DNA from: Verrucomicrobiales bacterium
GTDB lineage: Bacteria; Verrucomicrobiota; Verrucomicrobiia; Limisphaerales; J093
Length of the DNA: 64,000 nt
NCBI GenBank assembly: GCA_024233305.1
Contig: JACKPV010000022.1
Location: 496,001 to 560,000, forward strand
Direction of reading: 5' to 3'
The translations under genes and the position numbers were made by a program. Shown piece after piece: positions 52,213 through 60,937 of the stretch (position 1 is the stretch's first letter; each line of letters starts with the position of its first letter). The notes beneath the pieces are model-generated. The model was not told the origin of the DNA, did not search any database, and saw only the letters and a program-made list of their open reading frames with translations.

Positions 52213-52728
52213 AGCGGCGGCATCATGCGTCCGGACCGACCGGCATGCCAGCCTCAAAGCGAACGCCGGATCGCCGACAGGAAGGTCGTGGGATGGAGGC
52301 GCGCCGAAACGGGCGAGACCGCCGACTGAATTAGACCGCCTGCTCTTCGGCCAACGATGTGCGCGCTCAGGCTTCTGATGCAAGTCTGCGACACGCCGGG
52401 CGTCCACGGTTGGAAAGCTCGTCCTTGACAGGGGTTACGGGGAAGCGGAGATTCGGGCGACAGACGCCAAGGAGGAGGGGGTGGGGAACCCACTGAATAT
52501 ACGTACTGCCGCCCGAATCAAATTCCCAAATCCGGTTTGATTTCACCACTCGGTTCCCCCCAACGCAACCAAGAAATTCCCGAATCGCTCCTGCCGTGCG
52601 CACCACTCCGAGCGGGGTGAGGAGTCGGAGGGCGCGGCTCATGCCACCGGATTGGCCAGGAGTCAACCCGGCAGTGGAATGAACGCCGCGCGCCATGAAA
52701 CCTGAACTGCGCACCCCCCTGCCCTCCC
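52213..52728. other. 516-base intergenic stretch without a gene
   Basis: Between the dehydrogenase start and repeat copy B I see no gene: short frames are Arg/Pro-rich and lack start signals. Around 52483-52545 the sequence is less GC-rich (TGAATATACG, AATCAAATTCCC) and is the most likely place for a promoter of the dehydrogenase. No tRNA or clear terminator was found. Confidence 0.4.
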
Positions 52729-52930
52729 CTGAGCCGTGACCATTCAGTGCCTCGTAGCCGCCGACGTGCAGTCGCCGCGTGATTCAGCTGGGATAGGGCC
52801 GCCGGCCGCCGAGGCCGACGATTCACCCAAAGGTGACTGCTGATCGGAATCGGGGAGCCCGCGCAAGCCCGTGGATTTCGGCGCCGACTAGGCGTCGGCG
52901 GCTACCGCGGGTTGAATTGATACGGCTCAG
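52729..52930 (-). repeat. Dispersed inverted-end repeat, full copy B
   Basis: A complete copy in reverse orientation with the clearest ends: CTGAGCCGTGACCATTCA at the start and TGAATTGATACGGCTCAG at the end, which are inverted repeats of each other. Each end is followed inward by a GTAGCCGCCGACG hairpin half. The stretch 52931-53151 that follows, before the exosortase gene, has no supported gene. Confidence 0.85.
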
Positions 52931-53151
52931 GAGGACACCGCGGAAGTGCGTTTCCTCCGGGCCCGGGGTTCCCGACTGCATCGGCCGTGTACCGCGCACG
53001 CGGTTTTCGGCGGTGCCCCCCGGACACGGGGTCAGCGCCCGGACGCCCGCTGCTTAGCCCGCTCCGAAGCCGGTCGGACGGGCGGGCGGTGAATCGCTGG
53101 TTTGACGGGAGGCGGCGGGGCCGCGAAGATGACGGCTTTGCGTCCGGGTTC

Positions 53152-54123
53152 ATGACGAGCGACACGCACATCAGCGAGAAGACGGCACTTGAAAGTCTGC
53201 GCGAGGAACTGCCCGTGGTCTGGGAACAGATCCCGGACAAGGGCCTGTTCTTTGGCTTGCTGGCAGCGTGGCTCGCCATCTTTCAGTTTCTGGGCAACGC
53301 CACGTTCGGCTACATCCAGTCGCCCTCGTTGTTCCTCTGGATGAAGGGCACCTATGACGCGCCCGGTTCGGATGATGCCCACGGCACGCTGATTCCGTTC
53401 GTCGTGCTGGCTTTGTTCTGGTGGAAGCGCGAAACGCTGCTGGCGCTGCCCAAGCGTCCGTGGTGGCCGGCGTTGTTCGGACTCGGCGCGGCGATGATCC
53501 TGCACGTGCTCGGTTACGCCGCGCAGCAGTCGCAGGTTTCGGTGGTGGCCATGTTCGGCGGCATTTACGCCCTGCTCGCCCTGGTCTGGGGCTGGCGGTT
53601 CGCCCTGGCGTCGGTCTTCCCGTTCGTGCTCTTCGTCTTCTGCGTTCCTCTGACCGGCATCGCCGAGCCGTTGACGGTGCCGCTGCGGCATGTCTCGACC
53701 GATGTGGCGGTGTTCGGGTTGCGGCATTTGCTCGGGATTCCGGTGATGCAGGTGGGGGTGCAGTTGATGGATCCGCGGGGGAACTACAGCTACGAAGTGG
53801 TGGCCGCGTGCAGCGGCATGCGCAGTGTCATCACGCTGCTGGCGCTTACCATCGTCTACGGTTGGATCACCTTCACCCCGCTCTGGAAGCGGCTGCTGGT
53901 GGTGGGCCTGGCACTGCCGCTGGCGCTCCTGGGCAATGTCATGCGGTTGACGGTCATCGTGGTGATGGCCCAGGCCTTCGGACAAGAGGCGGGCAACTTC
54001 GTGCATGACTGGTTCGGCTTCGTCACCTTCGCCCTGTCGTTGGGCGTCCTGATGCTGGTCGGCCACTGGCTGCGGGATCCGGAACCGGAAGTCCTCCCCA
54101 CCCTGCAACCCGACGCCGCATGA
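53152..54123 (+). CDS. Exosortase/archaeosortase-family protein
   Basis: A 323-residue membrane protein of the exosortase family, which cleaves and sorts C-terminal PEP-CTERM-like signals. The catalytic triad is visible: Cys 220 in AACSGMRS, Arg 265 in GNVMRLTVIV and His 285 in HDWFGF. About eight hydrophobic helices surround it. ATG at 53152 is preferred since upstream codons have no hydrophobic or conserved content. The next gene, an EpsI-like partner, overlaps it by four bases (ATGA). The pairing is typical; none of the proteins in this window shows an obvious matching C-terminal signal. Confidence 0.9.
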   Translation: MTSDTHISEKTALESLREELPVVWEQIPDKGLFFGLLAAWLAIFQFLGNATFGYIQSPSLFLWMKGTYDAPGSDDAHGTLIPFVVLALFWWKRETLLALPKRPWWPALFGLGAAMILHVLGYAAQQSQVSVVAMFGGIYALLALVWGWRFALASVFPFVLFVFCVPLTGIAEPLTVPLRHVSTDVAVFGLRHLLGIPVMQVGVQLMDPRGNYSYEVVAACSGMRSVITLLALTIVYGWITFTPLWKRLLVVGLALPLALLGNVMRLTVIVVMAQAFGQEAGNFVHDWFGFVTFALSLGVLMLVGHWLRDPEPEVLPTLQPDAA

Positions 54124-54842
54124 AACCGCCGCACCTCATCCTCGCCACGATCGCCCTGTTGATCATGGGCGCCGGCGCCGGCTGGCTCGCGCGGCTCAGC
54201 GCCAACCGCGATCTGGGCCGGCCCGGCGTGCGGGTGGAGGCCGCGGGCGAAGCGGATCTGCTGCGAATCCTGCTGCCGGGGCAGGTGCTCGACTACCAAT
54301 CCCGCCCCGTGGACCCGATGGAAGCGGAGCTGGCGGTGCTGCCGAAGGACACCACCATCGGCCGCCGGATTTACACGGCGACCGACGGATTCGAGATCAT
54401 GCTCACGGTGGTCCTGATGGGCACGGATCGCACCAGCATCCACAAGCCCGAATACTGCCTCACGAGCCAGGCCTGGCAGATCCTCGACCGCTCCACCCTG
54501 GCGGTGGCCATTGACCGGCCCGCAGACTATGCGCTGCCTGTGCGGGAGTTCATCGCGAGCCGCCTGGTGCAACAGGCCGATGGAACGGCCGCGCGCTGGG
54601 GCGGGGTTTATCTGTTCTGGTTCGTCGCGGACGGTCACTTGACCGCCAGCCACTACGACCGGCTGCTGACCACGACGAAAGACCTGCTGCAGACGGGGCG
54701 GCTGGCCCGCTGGGCTTACGTCTCCTGTTTCGCCACCTGCCAGCCCGGTCGCGAGGCGCAGGCCTCGGAACGGGTGCAGCAGTTCATCGCGGCAGCCGTT
54801 CCCGAGTTCCAGACGACCGGACCCGCCACGTCTGCGCCCTGA
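54120..54842 (+). CDS. Exosortase-associated EpsI-family protein (DUF3485)
   Basis: A 240-residue protein with one N-terminal membrane anchor (residues 6-23) and a soluble domain. The motif LMGTDRTSIHKPEYCLTSQ (residues 99-117) is the conserved EpsI/DUF3485 region. Such proteins accompany exosortases and are thought to help with surface polymer production or sorting. ATG at 54120 overlaps the exosortase stop, so they are translated together. The beta-helix gene that follows 53 bases later may be a client, but it has no visible sorting tail. Confidence 0.88.
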   Translation: MKPPHLILATIALLIMGAGAGWLARLSANRDLGRPGVRVEAAGEADLLRILLPGQVLDYQSRPVDPMEAELAVLPKDTTIGRRIYTATDGFEIMLTVVLMGTDRTSIHKPEYCLTSQAWQILDRSTLAVAIDRPADYALPVREFIASRLVQQADGTAARWGGVYLFWFVADGHLTASHYDRLLTTTKDLLQTGRLARWAYVSCFATCQPGREAQASERVQQFIAAAVPEFQTTGPATSAP

Positions 54843-54895
54843 ACGGGACGCTTGGTTTTGCTTGCCGGCGCCCGGCCTTCGCCGAGACTGCCCGC

Positions 54896-56992
54896 ATGAA
54901 ACCGCTGCTTTGCTCGCTGCTGCTCGCCTCGAGTGGCTGGGCCGCAACCGCTCCCGATCCCCTGGTCTTCTACGTCGCTCCGGAGGGAGACGATTCCTGG
55001 TCAGGAGCATCAGCCGCGCCGAATGACGGGCTCACCGACGGCCCCTTCGCGACCATCGACCGGGCCCTGCGGGCGGTGCGGGAACGCCGTGCCGGTTCAC
55101 CGCCGCCGCCTACCGCGCCCCATCCTGAAATCCAGGTGCGCGCCGGGACGCATTTCCTCCCGCGGCCCATCACCCTCGGGCCAGACGACAGCGGAATCGT
55201 GCTGCGAGCGTATGGAACCGAACTACCGGTGCTCAGCGGCGGGGTCCGCATCCGCGGATGGACCGTCGGTGAGGACGGCCGCTGGCGGGTCCGGTTGCCG
55301 GAGACGCGCGATCAGGGGTGGCGGTTCACCCAGCTCTTCGTCAACGACCAGCGACGGCCCCGTCCGCGTTTGCCGCGCCAGGGATACTACCGGATCGCCG
55401 GGGAACTGTCCCCCACTCCCGAGGCGAAGGGACGGGGCGTGGACCGTTTCCAATTCCATCCCGGGGACATGCGGGCGGACTGGGCCAACCTCAACGACGT
55501 CGAGGTGCTCGCGTTTCATAACTGGAGCATGTCACGGCTGCCGGTGCGCGCGGTGGACGAGACCGCGTCCGAAGTGCGCTTCGCCGGCGCCAGTCCCAGC
55601 AGTTCGTCCTGGGGCATCTTCCGCCAGGATCATCGTTATCTCGTCGAGAACGTGAAGGAAGCGCTCAATGAACCCGGGGAATGGTATCTCGACACGGCGG
55701 CGGGCGAGCTGACCTACCTGCCCCGCCCCGGCGAAACGCCCGAGAACACCACCGCGATCGCGCCGCGCCTGGAGCGTCTCCTGGTCTTCGCGGGGGAACC
55801 GGAGGGCCGGCCCGTGACCGACATCCGCGTCGAAGGACTCACCTTCGCCCATGCCGCCTGGCGAATGCCACCGGGCGGCCAGGCGATCCCGCAGGCGGAG
55901 ATCAACCTCGACGCCGCCGTCCGGGCCACCGATGCGCGGGACATTGTGCTCCAGCGTTGTGCGGTCCGCCACGTCGGCACGTATGCCATGGCCTTCGGCA
56001 ACGGATGCCACGGCAATTTGGTCGAGTCGTGCGAAATGGTCGATCTCGGGGCCGGCGGCGTGAAGCTCGGCGCAGTGGGTCTGCCGGACTGGAGCGGTCT
56101 GGCTGCGGCGGCCGCGGCGGCCGAACCGACGTCATCGCACAACACGGTTCGCGATTGCACGATTGCGCACGCCGGCCGACTGCATCCGGCGGCCATCGGC
56201 GTGTGGATTGGGCATTCCCCCTGGAACGTCATCGAGCACAACGAGATTTACGACCTCTACTACTCCGCCACGAGCATCGGCTGGGTTTGGGGCTACGCGC
56301 GCAGCCACGCCCACCACAACCGCGTCGTTTACAACCACCTTCACACCATCGGCCAGGGGGTGCTGTCCGACATGGGCGCGGTCTACACGCTCGGGGTTTC
56401 GCCGGGCACCGAAGTCAGTTTCAACGTCATCCACGACGTGCACGCCTTCGACTACGGCGGGTGGGGACTCTACACCGATGAAGGTTCGACGGGCGTGGCA
56501 ATGGAGAACAACCTAGTCTATCGCACCAAGACCGGCGGGTTCCACCAGCATTACGGGCGCGAAAACCTGATCCGCAACAACATCCTCGCCTTCTCGCGCA
56601 CCGATCAGCTGCAGCGCACGCGCCGGGAGGAGCACGTCTCGTTCCGCTTCGAGCGCAACATCGTGCTCTACGACCGCGGCCAACTCATGGGCAAGCAATG
56701 GACCGACGACCGCCTGCTGCTCGATCACAACGTCTACTGGAACCTGGGGGGCGAGGTTCGCTTTCCAGGCAACCAGGAGCTGTCGACGTGGCGGACGGCA
56801 ACCGGCCACGATGCCCGTTCGCTGGTGGCGGACCCCATGTTCATGGATCCGTGGAACGACGACTTCCGGCTGGCCGCGACCTCCCCGGCACTGACCGTCG
56901 GCTTCGTGCCCTTCGATGCGACCCGGGCCGGACGGTTGAGCCGGCCCACCTTGACCGTCGGGCTCCCGCCCGTGCCGGCGAGCTTCGAGTAG
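54896..56992 (+). CDS. Secreted right-handed beta-helix protein
   Basis: A 698-residue protein with a short signal peptide (LLCSLLLASSGWAA). The N-terminal part has DPLVFYVAPEGDDSWSGAS and GPFATIDRALRAVRERRAG, a DUF1565-like opening common to beta-helix enzymes. From residue about 330, the repeated beta-helix turns are clear: DIVLQRCAVRHVGTYAMAFG, NTVRDCTIAHAG, NVIEHNEIYDLYYSATS, FNVIHDVHAFDY. It is probably a polysaccharide lyase or glycosidase; the catalytic site cannot be assigned. ATG at 54896 starts the signal peptide. The neighbours suggest a surface or secreted glycan role. Confidence 0.82.
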   Translation: MKPLLCSLLLASSGWAATAPDPLVFYVAPEGDDSWSGASAAPNDGLTDGPFATIDRALRAVRERRAGSPPPPTAPHPEIQVRAGTHFLPRPITLGPDDSGIVLRAYGTELPVLSGGVRIRGWTVGEDGRWRVRLPETRDQGWRFTQLFVNDQRRPRPRLPRQGYYRIAGELSPTPEAKGRGVDRFQFHPGDMRADWANLNDVEVLAFHNWSMSRLPVRAVDETASEVRFAGASPSSSSWGIFRQDHRYLVENVKEALNEPGEWYLDTAAGELTYLPRPGETPENTTAIAPRLERLLVFAGEPEGRPVTDIRVEGLTFAHAAWRMPPGGQAIPQAEINLDAAVRATDARDIVLQRCAVRHVGTYAMAFGNGCHGNLVESCEMVDLGAGGVKLGAVGLPDWSGLAAAAAAAEPTSSHNTVRDCTIAHAGRLHPAAIGVWIGHSPWNVIEHNEIYDLYYSATSIGWVWGYARSHAHHNRVVYNHLHTIGQGVLSDMGAVYTLGVSPGTEVSFNVIHDVHAFDYGGWGLYTDEGSTGVAMENNLVYRTKTGGFHQHYGRENLIRNNILAFSRTDQLQRTRREEHVSFRFERNIVLYDRGQLMGKQWTDDRLLLDHNVYWNLGGEVRFPGNQELSTWRTATGHDARSLVADPMFMDPWNDDFRLAATSPALTVGFVPFDATRAGRLSRPTLTVGLPPVPASFE

Positions 56993-57123
56993 CCGGCCGG
57001 GCAAAGCCCTCGGGGGCCGGCGCGAAGCCGGTTGCCCGGGGAGCGAGGTTGCGGCAGAGTGAGGTGGGTTTGCCGCCGCCGCGAGTGCCGGCGGTTCCCG
57101 TCCGGGTTTCGACGTTCAGGGCC

Positions 57124-57684
57124 ATGCCAACGGAACATCAATCGCTCAAAGGACAGCTTCTGCTGGATGGCGGCAAGCTGGTGGGGTCGTTCTTCCATCG
57201 CACGGTGGTTCTCATCTGCCAGCACGACGCCGAGGGGGCCTTCGGTCTGGTGCTGAACCGGGTGAGCGGGCATTCCGTGCGGGAGGTCCTGGTGGCGGAC
57301 ATGCCGGCGCGGATCATGGACCTGCCCCTCTTCGTCGGCGGCCCGGTGCAGCCCACTGCCATGAGTTATCTGCACAGCGAGGATTTCCTGCCCGAGGCCA
57401 CCGTGCTGCCAAACCTCAACCTCGGGCATTCGCTGGATGACCTCGGGGAAATCGGGGAAAGCTACTCGACGGGCAGCCAGCTCAAGCTCTTCGCCGGCTA
57501 CGCCGGCTGGAGTGCGGGCCAACTCGACGGGGAGATGAAGCGGGGCGCCTGGCTCACGCATCCCGCCGACCTCGGACTGATCTTCCATCCCAAGCCCGAG
57601 GGACTCTGGACGCTGATCCTCCGCCGCAAGGGATCGCGCTACCGGCTGCTGGCTGACTCGCCAGACGATCTGTCGGTGAACTGA
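57124..57684 (+). CDS. YqgE/AlgH family protein
   Basis: A 186-residue UPF0301 protein. The motifs LKGQLLLDGGKLVGSFFHRTVVLICQH (split here: GKLVGSFFHRTVVLICQH near residue 17), GAFGLVLNRVSG and LFVGGPVQP, then FAGYAGWSAGQLDGEM, match the family throughout. ATG at 57124 begins just before the conserved core. Function is unclear; AlgH has been tied to alginate regulation in Pseudomonas. Its TGA (57682-57684) lies inside the CTGAG end of a partial dispersed repeat. Confidence 0.93.
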   Translation: MPTEHQSLKGQLLLDGGKLVGSFFHRTVVLICQHDAEGAFGLVLNRVSGHSVREVLVADMPARIMDLPLFVGGPVQPTAMSYLHSEDFLPEATVLPNLNLGHSLDDLGEIGESYSTGSQLKLFAGYAGWSAGQLDGEMKRGAWLTHPADLGLIFHPKPEGLWTLILRRKGSRYRLLADSPDDLSVN

Positions 57685-57740
57685 GCCGTGGCCATTCAGT
57701 AACTCGTAGCCGACGACGTGCAGTCGGTGGGGAACAGGCA
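57681..57740 (-). repeat. Partial dispersed repeat copy D
   Basis: CTGAGCCGTGGCCATTCAGT at 57681-57700, then CTCGTAGCCGACGACGTGCAGTCGG-like sequence to about 57727, matches one end of copy B (52729 onward). Only this end is clear. The first bases supply the yqgE-type gene's stop codon. Confidence 0.7.
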
Positions 57741-57798
57741 GCCCCTCCCGTCGGTTTTCTCCCCGAGATGAATCGGATTGCACGCCCACCCCACCGAC

Positions 57799-60198
57799 TC
57801 ACCGTTGCGCGGGATCGTTGCACAGGCACCAGATCGCATCGGGGGTAAAGTGCACGTAATCCTCCTTCTCCTGCAGTACGAGCGCCTGGGCCGCCCCGAG
57901 CAAGGCGTAAACCGACCGTGCGTTCTCGATGCCGGCCCGGATCCCGGGCAGACTGGTCCGTGGGTCCAACATCGAGGCCACGACGAGACAAGGGCGCGGG
58001 GCGGTCATGGCAAGCAGTTCCTCGAAGTCGTACGGCAACAAGCTCTCGTTCCCGCTGAAAGCCGCGAGCCAGGGCAGCAACGGCGGGCTTGCCGCCCAGC
58101 GCACCAATGCTCCTCGACCGCTCTCCGGCGGGTCCGAGCGGAAGGGGGTGAACCCGTTCACGCAAATGACTCCCGCCACCCGGTCATCGAGGGCCGAGAC
58201 ATGAAGCGCCACCGCCCCGCCCAGCCCGCCGCCGATTAGAAAGACCTGCTCGGGATCCACGTGGGGATGAGCGGCCAGGGCGGTGATGGCCGCCCGGGTA
58301 TCTTCCACCATCCGTCCCAACAGCGATCCCGCCGGGCGCTGCCGGTAGAATTCGACCGCTTCCTCCACCCGCGTCCCACAGCCGATCTGGTCGAAGGTCA
58401 GGACCACCGACCCGCTCCGGGCCAGTGCCAGCCAGGGTTGTTCCGCCCGGGTTGCCGCGGCGGCGTAACCGGTCGGCACCGACCAGGGATGGAGCCAGAT
58501 CATCGCCGGCAAACGACGCGTCGTGCCGAGGATGTTGGTCCGGTGGACGATCACCCCGGACACACCCTCCCGGATGACGAGCGGCTCGCGGTGCAGCCAG
58601 TCCGGAACGGGCCCCCGCTCGACGCCCCCGGTGGCCAGTGATGCGGGCGGGATGCGCGCGCCAGGCAACAGCGTGGAGTCTCCGAGCAGTCCTTGGATTG
58701 TCTGGCGCAAGCCGGCGCGCTTGCTCATCCAAGCGGATGGCGAATCGACAGGGTTGCCGAGGGCATCCCGTAACAGCGCCCCGGCTGGCATCGTCGTGGC
58801 CGGGGAGGTAGCGGTTTGATCCCCGGCAGCCGGGGCAGAACCGCGCCCGTCTGGAAAACGCGGGCCGGTAATGCCCCCCCTGTTCTCCGTCCGGCAGGGT
58901 GCGGATGCGGCCGTTCCGTCCGCGCTCAATCGGTCGTCCAACCACTCCAGCCAACGAAGCCAGTCCGTCGCGTCGGGAGGTTTGCCACCCGAACGGATGT
59001 CCAGGCCAAGCGCGCCTTCCCGGCCCGATTTGCGGTAAACCGACACCGCCGCGCGCCAGGCCTGTTCGACCGCCCACGCGCTTTCGCCGGGATTCGCCGT
59101 CGCCGTGGCCACAAGACCCGGGCGGGGCGCCAGCAGAGCGAGCAGATCGGCAGCGTCCACCGGGAGATGAGTTTCGCGGCCCACAAAGAAGCGCAGTCGC
59201 GGATGAAACCAGTCGGGATGGCGGCGGGTCAGCAACTCGATTCCCTCGCCGAAGTCTGCTTCAGTCCAGAGCCGGAACGGACAGGCGCCCCCCGGACCCG
59301 AATCCGCCGCCAGCACCGCACTGATCCGGGGATTGATCGCCGCCGCCCACAGGGCCACCTTCCCACCCCAGGCTTCCCCCGCCAGCACGACCTCCCGCGA
59401 AGCGGTAAACGAGGCATCGCTCTGCACCCAATCCGCGACGCCGGCAATCAACCAAGCCTCGCGCGCCAACCGGCCCCAATCCGCTCCCATCCACGAGCCG
59501 GCCTCCCACCAGCGGGCCCCTGTTTCGCCGTCCGCAGGAACCAGGCGACACACCGCCCGCCCACTTTCTCCGATGGCTTCCGGCGGTTCCGTGCCACCGC
59601 ACCAGATGACGGTTGGCGCCGGAGCGCTCCGCCGGGATTCGCGGAGTTCCAATTCGATCCGGAGGTCGGGACGCGAGGCGGATTGGAGTCGAATCCGCCG
59701 GTCGGCTCGCGGCCAGCGCACGGACGCATCGTGGGACTCGAGGCACCAAGAGGGGCGCTCCTTCGGGCAGGAACCGAATACGAAATGCTCGAACGTCGCG
59801 ATGGTGGTTTGACGCCAACCGGCCAGAGATTCCCCATCGGCCACCGGAGGAAAGTCGCGCAAGAAGGTATCGGTGAGCGCTGGTCGGCAGAGCAGTTCCT
59901 CCGCTGCGTGGCCCGACGGAACAGACGGATCGGCCCCGACCCCGGCGGGGGTTGGCGTCCCGGCGAAGCCGACGGAGACCGCGGAGAACCGCGGCGGTCC
60001 TTCCCCGGTGCGATCAAGCCAGTCATTCCATTCCGGCGAGTCCGGCAGGATGCGCTGCAACTGCGCGAGCGTCGGATCCCGGGTTGCGGCGCCAACCGCG
60101 ACAGAGAACTGCCCGCCGGGCACGCTTGGGAAAGCGAGCCCGAACACCACGAGCGCGCCGGCGCCCATGCGAAGAACCAGATGGCACTTGTCGGCCAT
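57799..60198 (-). CDS. Secreted double alpha/beta-hydrolase protein lacking both nucleophile serines
   Basis: A 799-residue protein with two alpha/beta-hydrolase halves. The first (about residues 120-430) resembles glucuronoyl/acetyl esterases (CE15-like): VVLAGEAWGGKVALWAAAIN (residues 271-290) is the nucleophile-elbow region, but the Ser is Ala 276, followed by VLAADSGPGGA. The second (about residues 560-799) has VFLIGGGLGGAVALHVSALD, where the family's GxSxG is GGGLGG (Gly 658 in the Ser position). Later RPCLVVASMLDPRTS and the YVHFTP near the end hold the Asp and His-like positions. A hydrophobic N-terminus is a signal peptide. It may be a binding or scaffold protein. ATG at 60198. Confidence 0.8.
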   Translation of the reverse strand: MADKCHLVLRMGAGALVVFGLAFPSVPGGQFSVAVGAATRDPTLAQLQRILPDSPEWNDWLDRTGEGPPRFSAVSVGFAGTPTPAGVGADPSVPSGHAAEELLCRPALTDTFLRDFPPVADGESLAGWRQTTIATFEHFVFGSCPKERPSWCLESHDASVRWPRADRRIRLQSASRPDLRIELELRESRRSAPAPTVIWCGGTEPPEAIGESGRAVCRLVPADGETGARWWEAGSWMGADWGRLAREAWLIAGVADWVQSDASFTASREVVLAGEAWGGKVALWAAAINPRISAVLAADSGPGGACPFRLWTEADFGEGIELLTRRHPDWFHPRLRFFVGRETHLPVDAADLLALLAPRPGLVATATANPGESAWAVEQAWRAAVSVYRKSGREGALGLDIRSGGKPPDATDWLRWLEWLDDRLSADGTAASAPCRTENRGGITGPRFPDGRGSAPAAGDQTATSPATTMPAGALLRDALGNPVDSPSAWMSKRAGLRQTIQGLLGDSTLLPGARIPPASLATGGVERGPVPDWLHREPLVIREGVSGVIVHRTNILGTTRRLPAMIWLHPWSVPTGYAAAATRAEQPWLALARSGSVVLTFDQIGCGTRVEEAVEFYRQRPAGSLLGRMVEDTRAAITALAAHPHVDPEQVFLIGGGLGGAVALHVSALDDRVAGVICVNGFTPFRSDPPESGRGALVRWAASPPLLPWLAAFSGNESLLPYDFEELLAMTAPRPCLVVASMLDPRTSLPGIRAGIENARSVYALLGAAQALVLQEKEDYVHFTPDAIWCLCNDPAQR

Positions 60199-60278
60199 TG
60201 CGGGATCATTCTCCTTCCCCGGCTTCCGCGCCGCAAGCCACAGAGCGCAACGGATTCACCAAAACTCCGCCCAATCGC

Positions 60279-60356
60279 AATCCTAATCCTAATCCCAATC
60301 CCAATCCTAATCCTAATCCTAATCCTAATCCTAATCCTAATCCTAATCCTAATCCT
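60279..60356 (+). repeat. Tandem hexamer array, 13 AATCC(T/C) units
   Basis: Thirteen contiguous 6-base units run from 60279 to 60356, eleven AATCCT and two AATCCC (third and fourth units). It starts 80 bases upstream of the alpha/beta-hydrolase start. The period is a multiple of three, so slippage would keep any frame open. It is an inverted partner of the array at 60799-60827. Confidence 0.92.
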
Positions 60357-60523
60357 CACCGCCGCTCGTAACCCGCGCCCAAGCCTGCCTCGGCGCTCTC
60401 GGCAGTCCGCGCTTCGAAGCGCCGACCCGGTCGGGTTGGTGGGCGGCTGAACGCCACCCCGGAGGCCCTGCCAGCGTGGGGCCTCGGTTGATCAAGCGGG
60501 ACCAGGCTCGGCGGGCGGACTTG

Positions 60524-60724
60524 TGAGCCGGATCGATTCAACATGCGGTAGCCGCCGATGTGTAGTTGGCCTTGAAACCCAAGAGCTTACGCGGTCTCGC
60601 CAACTCCGGCTGGCAGTCCCGTTTGGGTGAATCGCCGCGTCCGGCGGGAGGCGACCGTATCCCCACTGAATCATGCGCCGACTGCACGTTGACGGCTACG
60701 AGTTACGGAATGGTCACGGCTGAG
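60524..60724 (+). repeat. Dispersed inverted-end repeat, full copy C
   Basis: A complete copy in the orientation of copy A: left end TGAGCCGGATCGATTCAAC, right end GGAATGGTCACGGCTGAG. GCCGCCGATGTGTAGTTGGC carries the hairpin of the left end with one mismatch. It lies between the two hexamer arrays. Confidence 0.85.
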
Positions 60725-60798
60725 TTCTCATGGTCGAAAGGGGGCTGAGGTGATTGCGATTCGGTCGGTAGTTGGGCTGATGACGGCGGTCATGGGTG

Positions 60799-60827
60799 GG
60801 ATTAGGATTAGGATTAGGATTAGGATT
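60799..60827 (-). repeat. Tandem hexamer array, about five GGATTA units
   Basis: About five GGATTA units (60799-60827), which are AATCCT on the minus strand, 110 bases upstream of the uronate-isomerase-like gene. Same unit as at 60279-60356, inverted. Confidence 0.9.
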
Positions 60828-60937
60828 TGCGATGGGGCGAGGCGGGGTGTTCGGCGGACGCCGGGGTTCGCCGGCCGCGGGCGCGGACAGTCACAAAGGA
60901 ATGGATTCCGGCCCGGGGGACCGGTAGCGTTGGGCTC

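Larger units (their letters stand above)
60199..60937. other. 739-base gap holding two hexamer arrays and repeat copy C
   Basis: Between the alpha/beta-hydrolase gene (minus) and the uronate-isomerase-like gene (plus) the DNA holds AATCCT repeats (60279-60356), repeat copy C (60524-60724) and AGGATT repeats (60799-60827). Apparent reading frames here are produced by the repeats. I see no gene; both divergent promoters must lie here. Confidence 0.55.

Noticed and set aside
52213..53151. tRNA or small RNA gene in the longest intergenic stretch
   Set aside because: No cloverleaf or conserved RNA pattern was found; the recognisable structure is the dispersed repeat.
60279..60356. CRISPR-like array
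   Set aside because: Six-base contiguous units with no spacers are simple tandem repeats; no cas gene is near.
58816..60450. Plus-strand frame with an LILILI run near its end
   Set aside because: The run is only the AATCCT hexamer array read in frame, and the rest mirrors the alpha/beta-hydrolase gene.
60660..60748. Possible small protein starting near MRRLHVDGYELRNGHG
   Set aside because: It is encoded by the end of the dispersed repeat, and related frames appear at other copies, so it is a repeat artefact.
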